A stretch of DNA of 26,369 nucleotides from Candidatus Avelusimicrobium faecicola (GTDB taxonomy: Bacteria; Elusimicrobiota; Elusimicrobia; Elusimicrobiales; Elusimicrobiaceae), in assembly GCA_900540405.1 (NCBI GenBank), contig UQFW01000013.1, positions 1 through 26,369 on the forward strand, written 5' to 3'. The notes below the pieces were generated by a model. That model worked only from the letters and a program-made list of their open reading frames with translations. It ran no database searches and was not told the DNA's origin. Shown here piece by piece: positions 1 to 5,892 of this stretch; the stretch's first letter is position 1; each line of letters begins with the position of its first letter. Both the position numbers and the translations under genes were made by a program.

Positions 1-122
1 GTCGCCCGGGAGCGCTCCACCGCGCGGCGGTATTGCGGCAACGCCACGGCAGATAATACGCCCACAATCAGCACTACCGTTAAAATTTCCACCAAAGTAA
101 AACCTTTTTTATTTCTTTTCAT
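1..122 (-). CDS. Type IV prepilin-like protein, 5' part only (runs off the window)
   Basis: Reading minus from an ATG at 122, the first 40 codons begin MKRNKKGFTLVEILTVVL and continue as a hydrophobic helix ending PQYRRAVERSRA. This is the class III (type IV pilin/pseudopilin) leader: a short basic leader, Gly(-1)/Phe(+1) cleavage site, Glu at +5, then about 20 hydrophobic residues. PilD-type peptidase would cut after the Gly and the helix would pack in a pilus or pseudopilus core. A purine-rich ribosome site (AGAGG) lies about 6 nt upstream. The gene starts 12 bp after the stop of the neighbouring prepilin, so the two are probably co-transcribed from the promoter at 646-674. The variable C-terminal domain lies outside the window, so pilin versus pseudopilin cannot be decided. 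Confidence 0.85.
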   Translation of the reverse strand, partial: MKRNKKGFTLVEILTVVLIVGVLSAVALPQYRRAVERSRA

Positions 123-134
123 AAATTTCCTCTA

Positions 135-593
135 CTAAAAACAGTGTTTCTTGGATATATTAAAAACCTCTTCGCAAATATCCGTCTTTCCGGTATCCGT
201 CTTTCCGGGATTGCAACAATACATATTGGTCCCGTCATACGCAAAAACAGTGCCTTTTACATTATTGCCCTTTTCCAACCGGGCTTGCACCACATTTTCA
301 TTTGCAATACTGTAAGTATAGTTAGGCGTGCGGATTAACTGCCCCTCTATGGATGTAATATTTTTGATACCGATATCCAACATATTCGCCGTAATGGTTT
401 CATTGTTTCCGTTTGCCTCGTTTTCAATACGCACCCGTTCGCGCGCCTCATAAATAGGGGCCAACATTTGTTCCGCCTCCACCATGCGGGCGCGGTCCAA
501 ACTGCGGGTGTACTTTGGCATAGCCACGGAAGCCAATATGCCCATAATCAGTACCACGGCTAACAACTCAATAAGTGTAAAACCTTTCTTCAT
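135..593 (-). CDS. Type IV prepilin-like protein, 152 aa
   Basis: Secreted prepilin-like protein. The leader MKK-G/FTLIELLAVVLIMGIL has the prepilin peptidase site and Glu+5, followed by the helix end PKYTRSLDRARMVEAEQML that is shared with the other prepilins in this window. I start it at the ATG at 593, preceded by GGAGG at good distance. An in-frame GTG at 605 would only add four residues and lies in the ribosome site. The C-terminus has four cysteines (YCC, IC, HC). An exact 15-bp tandem duplication sits inside the Cys loop, giving GKTDTGKTDIC. There are no pilus assembly genes (pilB, pilC, pilQ, pilD) nearby, so it must use a machine encoded elsewhere. Whether it is a major pilin, minor pilin or pseudopilin cannot be told. 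Confidence 0.9.
   Translation of the reverse strand: MKKGFTLIELLAVVLIMGILASVAMPKYTRSLDRARMVEAEQMLAPIYEARERVRIENEANGNNETITANMLDIGIKNITSIEGQLIRTPNYTYSIANENVVQARLEKGNNVKGTVFAYDGTNMYCCNPGKTDTGKTDICEEVFNISKKHCF
179..208. repeat. 15-bp exact tandem duplication inside prepilin gene
   Basis: The unit TATCCGTCTTTCCGG occurs twice back to back (179-193 and 194-208). It keeps the frame and duplicates five residues (GKTDT then GKTDI) in the loop between C-terminal cysteines of the prepilin at 135-593. This is seen directly in the sequence. Confidence 0.95.
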
Positions 594-645
594 AAATTCC
601 TCCACTAAACATAGTTTATGGATTTTTCAACTATTTACAATACCC

Positions 646-674
646 ATTATAGCTAAATACGCTCCCGGGCGCAA
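646..674 (-). promoter_or_regulatory. Sigma70-type promoter for the tandem prepilins
   Basis: On the minus strand TTGCGC (674-669) is followed after exactly 17 bp by a perfect TATAAT (651-646). Transcription would start near 639, giving a leader of about 45 nt before the prepilin ATG at 593. A -35 hexamer with the same TTGCGC also appears before the FKBP gene. Confidence 0.65.
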
Positions 675-839
675 AATTTTTTAACTTCAAACCCTCTAAC
701 CCTTTTTTGCACTTGCCGCCGGAACCTAAATTTTTAACAATAGTTTTGTAGCACCGTTTGATACCGCCCGGGGGGCGCGGTTTACCTCCCCCCAACCAAC
801 GCGTTGGTGCCTCCGCCCCATAACAGGGCGGGGGTTTTA
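675..839. other. Gene-free GC-rich region with palindromes; possible small RNA on plus strand
   Basis: This is the core of the 328-bp gap between the prepilin start (593) and the FKBP start (922). It contains a perfect 14-bp palindrome ACCAACGCGTTGGT (795-808), matching GCACC/GGTGC arms about 50 bp apart, a run of six G and a run of six C that could pair, and a terminator at 813-838. A weak plus-strand promoter can be read (TTGCCG at 713, AACAAT region near 736-741), which would give an RNA of about 90 nt ending at the terminator. No known RNA family is recognised. The minus-strand frame is open here, but it continues through the FKBP gene and has no recognisable domain, so I do not call a gene. 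Confidence 0.3.
813..838 (+). terminator. Rho-independent terminator without an assigned upstream gene
   Basis: CCGCCC, a 7-nt loop, GGGCGG, then GGG and TTTT. It points right on the plus strand, but it lies upstream of the likely FKBP start site. It therefore ends either a small RNA from the gap or transcripts running antisense to the prepilins. Confidence 0.55.
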
Positions 840-870
840 TTGCGCAAAACAGCGCCAAAACTGGTACAAT
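840..870 (+). promoter_or_regulatory. Probable promoter for the FKBP gene
   Basis: TTGCGC (840-845), a 19-bp spacer and TACAAT (865-870), with TG one base before the hexamer making it an extended -10. The spacer is long, so the extended -10 probably carries most of the strength. The start site would be near 877, giving a leader of about 45 nt. Confidence 0.5.
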
Positions 871-921
871 GTAAAAGTTAAAACAAAACGTCCCAGGGTT
901 CCTGCGGCAAAGGAGAAAAAT

Positions 922-1338
922 ATGATTAAAGAAGGTTCCAAAGCAAAATTTGACTATACCCTCACCGTTGACGGCAAAGTAGCCGATACTTCCGCCGGGC
1001 GCGGGCCGCTGGAATACACCCACGGCGCGGGTATGATTATCCCGGGGTTGGAAAAAGAACTTTTGGGTATGAAAGTGGGCGACAAAAAGACCGTCACCGT
1101 CAAGCCGGAAGAAGGCTACGGCCTGGTATTGCAAGAAGCCATTAAGCGCGTACCGAAAGAAGCCATTTCCAACGCCAACGAATTAAAAGTAGGCGATATG
1201 GTGGGCGCTTCCAACGGCGGGCACACGTTCCGCGCAGTGGTAAAAGAAATCGGCGAAAAAGAAATTACCTTGGATTTCAACCACCCGTTAGCCGGTAAAG
1301 AATTGGTTTTTGATGTGGAAATTAAAGAAATCAACTAA
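922..1338 (+). CDS. slyD: FKBP-type peptidyl-prolyl cis-trans isomerase, SlyD family
   Basis: Catalyses cis-trans isomerisation of prolyl peptide bonds and usually also acts as a cytosolic folding chaperone. The 138-residue protein has the SlyD layout. The FKBP core is residues 1-70 (DGKVADTS, PLEYTHG, IIPGLEKELLGM, GDKKTV, PEEGYG). The insert-in-flap chaperone domain spans about 70-115, and the chain returns to the core at DFNHPLAGK. It ends soon after and lacks the His/Cys-rich metal-binding tail of the E. coli protein, so a nickel-maturation role is unlikely. There is no signal peptide, so it acts in the cytoplasm. AAAGGAG precedes the ATG. It is a single-gene unit closed by the terminator at 1361-1390. 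Confidence 0.93.
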   Translation: MIKEGSKAKFDYTLTVDGKVADTSAGRGPLEYTHGAGMIIPGLEKELLGMKVGDKKTVTVKPEEGYGLVLQEAIKRVPKEAISNANELKVGDMVGASNGGHTFRAVVKEIGEKEITLDFNHPLAGKELVFDVEIKEIN

Positions 1339-1360
1339 TTTTACCCTTGCTACAAGACTA

Positions 1361-1390
1361 AAAAGGCCCTCCGCACAGAGGGCCTTTTTT
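1361..1390. terminator. Bidirectional terminator between FKBP and the MgtE-like gene
   Basis: AAAAGGCCCTC, a short loop, then GAGGGCCTTTTTT. The A-run on the left and T-run on the right let it serve both converging genes (922-1338 plus, 1406-2170 minus). Confidence 0.9.
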
Positions 1391-1405
1391 ATAGATGGGA
1401 ATTTT

Positions 1406-2170
1406 TTATTTATTGCGCTTAAACAAGCGTTTTAGCCAATGTTTTTTGGGGGATTGCACATCGGCCGCCAACTTGGGGGAAAGCACGCCGAGCAGCTTGT
1501 TTTGCCCGTCCACCACCGGAAGCAAAGGCCACTGGCACGCCTTAAATTTTTGCATGGCGGAAGTTTCCCCCTCCCCGGGCGTTAAAACGGCATAATCCGC
1601 ACTCATCAAAGAACCCACCGCGCTATCCGCCGGATAAAACAGCAGTTCCGCCACGCGCACCGCGCCTTTTAACTGGCCGTCTTTGGCCGTCACAAAACAA
1701 ACGGGCGGCAATTTTTTGCGGGGCATATTTTTTAAGCGTTCTATTACGTCCGCCGCTTTGGCGTCCGTCTTAACGGATACAAAATCCGTACTCATCCGCG
1801 CGCCCACGCTGTTGGGGGCAAACGCCAGCGCCCCCTTTAATAGCGCCACAAATTCCGGCTTTAGGGAAGCGGACAGTTTTTCCCGGTACGGCTGGGAAAA
1901 TTCCTTCATCATCCGCGCCGCCTGCATAACGTCCAGGCGGGAAAACACATACCCGGCCTGCCGCGCGGGCAAACGGCGCAACACCGCCGCCGCCTTGCAA
2001 GGCTCCATATTATTAAAGCACGTCACCAGCGTTTGCGCTTTTAAGGGAGATACCAAAAGCACCACCTCGTGCGTGGCCATGGAACCCAAAACACGCCCCG
2101 CCGCTTGGGGGGCGGTTGTGATAAATTTTTCAGCCAGCACATTAGCCAGTGTATCGGTTTGGTTTAACAT
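1406..2170 (-). CDS. MgtE N-domain plus CBS-pair protein lacking the membrane channel
   Basis: A 254-residue soluble protein. Residues about 15-115 form a helical-repeat region like the MgtE intracellular N domain (MATHEVVLLVSPLKAQ, EPCKAAAVLRRLP, MMKEFSQPYREKL). Residues about 122-240 are two CBS modules (MSTDFVSVKTDAKAADVIERL; LMSADYAVLTPGEGETSAMQKF, PVVDGQNKLLGVLSP). In MgtE magnesium channels these two parts sense Mg2+ and gate a five-helix pore. Here the chain stops after CBS2 in a basic tail (KRLFKRNK), so there is no pore. It may be a stand-alone Mg2+ or nucleotide sensor; such MgtE_N/CBS proteins exist in other phyla, but their role is unclear. The ATG at 2170 has only a weak ribosome site. 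It converges on the FKBP gene. Confidence 0.8.
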   Translation of the reverse strand: MLNQTDTLANVLAEKFITTAPQAAGRVLGSMATHEVVLLVSPLKAQTLVTCFNNMEPCKAAAVLRRLPARQAGYVFSRLDVMQAARMMKEFSQPYREKLSASLKPEFVALLKGALAFAPNSVGARMSTDFVSVKTDAKAADVIERLKNMPRKKLPPVCFVTAKDGQLKGAVRVAELLFYPADSAVGSLMSADYAVLTPGEGETSAMQKFKACQWPLLPVVDGQNKLLGVLSPKLAADVQSPKKHWLKRLFKRNK

Positions 2171-2215
2171 ACTTTTTTACAGTTCTAAAAAAATGCTTTA
2201 TAAGCAACTAATTTT

Positions 2216-2223
2216 ATTATAAT
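2216..2223. promoter_or_regulatory. Overlapping divergent -10 boxes (TTATTATAATAA)
   Basis: A short palindromic AT stretch holds TATAAT on plus (2218-2223) toward the AlbA_2-domain gene and TATAAT on minus (2221-2216) toward the MgtE-like gene. A minus -35 candidate TTGGCA sits at 2246-2241 (19-bp spacer). The plus -35 is poor. Only one direction could be occupied by polymerase at a time. Confidence 0.4.
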
Positions 2224-2257
2224 AAATTAAGCGGCGCACTTGCCAAAAGAGGCTATT

Positions 2258-3439
2258 ATGCTGTTCAATAAACCGATTAATGATTTGACCTTTCAAGATG
2301 TGGTGGACTTTTGCAAGCGGGGTATTCCCGAGGGCAAACAGCTGGATTACAAATACTGCTTGCCCAAAAATAAAGAAAAATTCGCCAAAACGATTGCATC
2401 CTTTGCCAACGCCTTGGGCGGCACTATTATTATTGGCGTGCAGGACGATAAAGACGACAAACCGGCCCCGCCGTTTACCGGTATGCCGTATCACGAAAAA
2501 ATCCGCAGTACGATAGAAGACATCATACAAGTATACATTGACCCCATTGTGTTTGTTGACATCAACACCTGCATTGGGCCGAACAACCGTATGTTTGTGG
2601 TGGTCAACATTCCGCAAAGCAATTTAACCCCGCATTTGGTGGGCAAAAGCAAGCGCGCATACGTCCGCACTGGGCAAAGCAGCCGCCCGGAAGCCATTGT
2701 TCACCCGGAACGCCTGCCCTGGCTGTTAGACCACCGCCAAAAATCCGAACGGTTGCGCCATATTTTGTACGATAAAGCCGAAAGCCATTTTGAAAATTAC
2801 TTAAAACTGAAAAATACGGAATTAGCCAACCTGCCTGTTTGCACGCTGTCCGTTTCCCCCTTCTACCCGGAAGAACCGCTGACGGATTACCGCCAAATAC
2901 CGGAAATTATCCGCGAATGTGCCACGGATGCGTGGTTTGGGCATACGGCGCCGGAGGATTACCCCATCCAACCCTTGCAAGACGGCGCGGCCGTCATCAG
3001 CAACCAAAAAGGCGTGCATAAAATGACGGAATTTAACGCCTATGGCCTGCTCATGGATAAACGGATTGCCGGGGAAATTAAAAATTTTAACGGGCACGAG
3101 GCCCGCGTGGTTTCTATTGAAAAACTCACCCAAGAGCTGATTTTGTTTTTAGTGACGGCGCTGAAATACTTAAACCACATTTCCTTTGGCGGCACGGTGT
3201 ACTTCCGCCTGAAAATGAGCAACACTTGTGCTTTGCGCGCCAGTTTGGGCAAGCAAAAAGCCACCGTGCTGGAAGCCTATTTGCGTATGGACCGCATACT
3301 CAATTTGGCCCAATTACAAGACGGCCTGTGCGCCGAGGCCAAAAGCATTGTGCAAGAGGCCGCCTGGGGTTTAGGTATACCCGCCAAAGAAGCGGAAATA
3401 ACCGCCTTGGTAAATGCGTATTTGGCCGAAATTGAATAA
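2258..3439 (+). CDS. Schlafen/AlbA_2-domain protein (putative nucleic-acid or ATP-binding)
   Basis: A 393-residue protein from the ATG at 2258, preceded by AGAGG; the in-frame TTG at 2240 adds six residues and is less likely. The N-terminal 150 residues match the AlbA_2 (Schlafen AAA_4) domain: EGKQLDYKY, KTIASFANALGGTIIIGVQDD, a conserved strand with a VVVNIPQS-like core, and the closing YVRTGQSSRP. This domain is found in many bacterial putative transcriptional regulators and some defence proteins. The remaining 240 residues have no domain I recognise, and they lack an obvious winged helix at the extreme C-terminus. A prepilin gene begins 10 bp after the stop, suggesting co-transcription. 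I cannot assign a biological role. Confidence 0.75.
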   Translation: MLFNKPINDLTFQDVVDFCKRGIPEGKQLDYKYCLPKNKEKFAKTIASFANALGGTIIIGVQDDKDDKPAPPFTGMPYHEKIRSTIEDIIQVYIDPIVFVDINTCIGPNNRMFVVVNIPQSNLTPHLVGKSKRAYVRTGQSSRPEAIVHPERLPWLLDHRQKSERLRHILYDKAESHFENYLKLKNTELANLPVCTLSVSPFYPEEPLTDYRQIPEIIRECATDAWFGHTAPEDYPIQPLQDGAAVISNQKGVHKMTEFNAYGLLMDKRIAGEIKNFNGHEARVVSIEKLTQELILFLVTALKYLNHISFGGTVYFRLKMSNTCALRASLGKQKATVLEAYLRMDRILNLAQLQDGLCAEAKSIVQEAAWGLGIPAKEAEITALVNAYLAEIE

Positions 3440-3449
3440 GGTTTTACTT

Positions 3450-3911
3450 ATGCAAAACGGATTTACGCTGATAGAATTATTAATAGCGGTACTCATTATA
3501 GGCGTGTTATCCGCCGTAGCGGTGCCGTATTATTTTAACGCCGCGGAAAGCGCGCGCATGACGGAAGCCGTGGTGCTATGGGGCCGGACTAAAAATTTTT
3601 ACCGGGGCCGCCCCTTAGACGAAGCGCAAGCGCGCCGCATAGAATCACGCGCCCAAAAAGAAAATCCCTTAAAATATTTTACCTTGCACATTACTTGCCG
3701 CCCGGAGCCGGGCAAAGAATACTGCTGGGAAGCGGAATTTGAACAAAAAGAAGCACGCCACGCCCAATACAAATTAACCACCGCGGATAATTTTTTGCAG
3801 TTGGCGTGCCAGGGCCTAAATAACGCCGGGAAAGACTTTTGCCAATCCCGCGCCGCGCAGGAAACCCCGGTTTCGGTAGGCGGGCAGAGCGCGTTTCTTA
3901 TCAAATTTTAA
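3450..3911 (+). CDS. Type IV prepilin-like protein, 153 aa
   Basis: The leader is MQN-G/FTLIELLIAVLIIGVL, with Gly(-1), Phe(+1) and Glu(+5), followed by PYYFNAAESARMTEAVVLWG, the same helix end as in the other prepilins here. The C-terminal part has four cysteines in two short loops, each containing GK(E/D): TCRPEPGKEYC and ACQGLNNAGKDFC. The ATG at 3450 is the correct start because the leader must be short; longer in-frame starts run into the upstream gene. The ribosome site is weak (AAGG overlapping the previous stop), consistent with coupling to the AlbA_2-domain gene 10 bp upstream. The stop codon directly abuts the stop codon of the converging ankyrin gene, with no terminator between. 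Confidence 0.88.
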   Translation: MQNGFTLIELLIAVLIIGVLSAVAVPYYFNAAESARMTEAVVLWGRTKNFYRGRPLDEAQARRIESRAQKENPLKYFTLHITCRPEPGKEYCWEAEFEQKEARHAQYKLTTADNFLQLACQGLNNAGKDFCQSRAAQETPVSVGGQSAFLIKF

Positions 3912-4814
3912 TTAGCGGGTGCGCACCCATTCTTCGCTTGCGCGGCGGAGTTTGATTAATTGGATAAAAGCCGGGTCTGCGTGGTATTGTTTGGCAATAT
4001 CCTCGGCGCTTAACCCCTCTCTGTCATGGCAGGCCGTATCCGCGCCGGCCTCCAAAAGCATAACCGCCATTTCCTTTTGAATTTGCTTTTGTCCGTCCGT
4101 TTCCGGCAGAGCGGAGGCCAACGCCATGAGCGGGGTTTCCCCCAGTTCATTGGCAGCATTGGGGTCTGCCTTATAAGATAAAAGCAAGGCTAAATTGTTC
4201 TTTTCCAGCGCGTTGCACGCGCTCCACAAGGCCGAGGCCGGGTCCGCCACGCCGCCACATTGTTTTAGTACGCTTTTCAACAAGTCTGTACGGTTTTTGC
4301 CGGATAAATACATCACCAGCAGTTTCCCCCCAAAAGACATTTTGCCAGCGTCCAAACCGTACTCCAACATGGCGGAAAAAGTTTCCAACTTGTCATTATT
4401 GCAAGCCGCATTGGCGGCATCCGTTAAAGATTCATTACGCAAATACGCGTCCGCGCCCGATTTTAACAAAAACAACACGGTTTGGGTCTTGCCGTTCCAC
4501 GCGGCGGCAATTAACGCGGTATTGCCGTTGGAATCCGTTTGATTGATATTGACGGAGCCGGTATTCAGCATTTCCTGCAATTTTTCCGTTTCTCCGTTGC
4601 GCGCATATCGGATAAACTGCGGGGCATTGGGCGGGTTATAATACAAAAAAGTTTTTCTTTTTTCATCCTCCCACATTTTCTGGAGGTCATCTTCGTTGGT
4701 TTTGGCCCCCTTGAACCAATAAACGGCCGCATAGATAATTACCGAAACAACCATCGCCACCGTTGCAATTAGTTCAGGCAGGCCAAACGCGCGTTCCAGT
4801 AGTTCTTTCCACAT
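3912..4814 (-). CDS. Membrane-anchored ankyrin-repeat protein
   Basis: A 300-residue protein. Residues about 13-34 form one hydrophobic helix (LIATVAMVVSVIIYAAVYW), followed by a charged linker and then ankyrin repeats over about 65-285. The clearest are NINQTDSNGNTALIAAAWNG, the LLLSYKADPNAANELGETPLMAL repeat region and LLEAGADTACHDREGLSAEDIA; the middle repeats are divergent. Ankyrin repeats are protein-binding scaffolds. The short N-terminus before the helix and the acidic/basic distribution do not settle whether the repeats face the cytoplasm or periplasm. The ATG at 4814 follows a G-rich ribosome site and lies 14 bp after the kdsD stop, so it is the second gene of a kdsD operon. The link to KDO synthesis is unknown. 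Confidence 0.8.
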   Translation of the reverse strand: MWKELLERAFGLPELIATVAMVVSVIIYAAVYWFKGAKTNEDDLQKMWEDEKRKTFLYYNPPNAPQFIRYARNGETEKLQEMLNTGSVNINQTDSNGNTALIAAAWNGKTQTVLFLLKSGADAYLRNESLTDAANAACNNDKLETFSAMLEYGLDAGKMSFGGKLLVMYLSGKNRTDLLKSVLKQCGGVADPASALWSACNALEKNNLALLLSYKADPNAANELGETPLMALASALPETDGQKQIQKEMAVMLLEAGADTACHDREGLSAEDIAKQYHADPAFIQLIKLRRASEEWVRTR

Positions 4815-4828
4815 AAATCCCCCTTAAT

Positions 4829-5791
4829 TTATAACCCCAATTTTAACAAATCGTGTACATGCACCACGCCCAGCGGCTTTTCATCTTGCGTGACAAACAG
4901 GGTGGTAATTTTTTTGGCATTCATAATGCGCAGGGCCTCGGCGGCCATCATATCCGGCGGTACCTGTTTGGGGTTTACCGTCATAATATCCACACCGGTT
5001 TTGTGGAACAGCTCCGGCGACATATTGCGCCGCAAATCGCCGTCCGTAAAAATGCCGGTTAAGCGGCCGTCTTTGCCGCTGAACCCCACGCACCCCAGGC
5101 GCTTTTTGCTCATTTCTATCAAAATGGCCGATACCGGCGCATCTTGCGGCAAAAGCGGCATTTCCGCGCCGGAGTGCATAACGTCTTTTACCGTTTGCAA
5201 CACGGCCCCCAATTTGCCGCCCGGGTGGCGCACTTGAAAATCCGTCTTGGTAAATTTTTTACGCGCCATCAGGGCCACCGTCAGCACGTCCCCCAACACC
5301 AATGTAGCCGTGGTGGACGACGTAGGCGCCAGCCCCAGCGGGTCCGCTTCCGGCGTGACGGGCAACGCTAGCACAAAATCCACATTTTTGGCTAACGTGC
5401 TTTGCGGGTTTTTGGTCAGGCCGATTAGCTTAATATCAAAGCGCTTGCAGTAGTTTAACACGTCCGCCAATTCTTTAGATTCCCCGCTGTTGGAAATAGC
5501 CACCACGGTATCTTCCGGGGTAATCATCCCCAAATCCCCATGGCTGGCCTCGGCCGGGTGAATAAAAAAAGCCGGGGTGCCGGTAGACGCCAGCGAAGCC
5601 ACAATTTTTTGTGCAATAATGCCGGACTTACCCATGCCCGTAAAAATAATGCGCCCCTGCGTGTTTTGCAAAATATCCAACACGGCGGAAAGCGGCTGTT
5701 CGTCCAATAATTCTTCCAACTTTTGCAGACATTGTATTTCTTTAGAAATGGTTTCTTTGGCGTTGGCCATATCCTGCGCGGTATTAGTCAT
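4829..5791 (-). CDS. kdsD: Arabinose-5-phosphate isomerase (SIS domain plus CBS pair)
   Basis: Converts D-ribulose 5-phosphate to D-arabinose 5-phosphate, the first committed step to KDO for lipopolysaccharide. The 320-residue protein has the full KdsD/KpsF layout: an N-terminal helix, the SIS isomerase domain (about 40-190) with GMGKSG at 52-57, EASHGDLGM at 81-89 and the phosphosugar-binding SNSGESKE at 100-107, the bridging FQVRHPGGKLG segment, then two CBS modules (about 205-320). A GGAG ribosome site precedes the ATG at 5791. The presence of this gene supports an LPS-bearing outer membrane. It is followed by the ankyrin gene. KdsD and KpsF paralogues cannot be told apart from sequence alone; no capsule genes are nearby, so KdsD is preferred. 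Confidence 0.93.
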   Translation of the reverse strand: MTNTAQDMANAKETISKEIQCLQKLEELLDEQPLSAVLDILQNTQGRIIFTGMGKSGIIAQKIVASLASTGTPAFFIHPAEASHGDLGMITPEDTVVAISNSGESKELADVLNYCKRFDIKLIGLTKNPQSTLAKNVDFVLALPVTPEADPLGLAPTSSTTATLVLGDVLTVALMARKKFTKTDFQVRHPGGKLGAVLQTVKDVMHSGAEMPLLPQDAPVSAILIEMSKKRLGCVGFSGKDGRLTGIFTDGDLRRNMSPELFHKTGVDIMTVNPKQVPPDMMAAEALRIMNAKKITTLFVTQDEKPLGVVHVHDLLKLGL

Positions 5792-5844
5792 AAAAAAAAC
5801 TCCAACAAAAAGGGAATAAAACGCAAATCAAATGCGGTTAATTT

Positions 5845-5885
5845 ATTATACTATTTTGCCCGCGCAAATATACCTTTGCTAAAAT
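5845..5885. promoter_or_regulatory. Divergent kdsD / alkD promoter region
   Basis: Minus TATAAT (5850-5845) faces kdsD, with no convincing -35. For alkD on plus, TTGCCC (5856-5861), an 18-bp spacer and TAAAAT (5880-5885) end 7 nt before the ATG, so transcription would begin at or next to the start codon. Confidence 0.45.
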
Positions 5886-5892
5886 ACCTAAT

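Noticed and set aside
631..1134. A 167-codon minus-strand open frame covering the gap before slyD and its 5' half
   Set aside because: It runs antisense through a clear slyD gene, lacks any recognised domain or ribosome site, and its cysteine/proline-rich middle follows GC-rich palindromes. The Lys/Gly-rich end at about 650-760 might be a decayed gene fragment, but I cannot support that.
2258..5791. A defence island or mobile element around the AlbA_2-domain and ankyrin genes
   Set aside because: There is no integrase, transposase, toxin-antitoxin, restriction gene or flanking repeat, and neighbours on both sides look like housekeeping genes.
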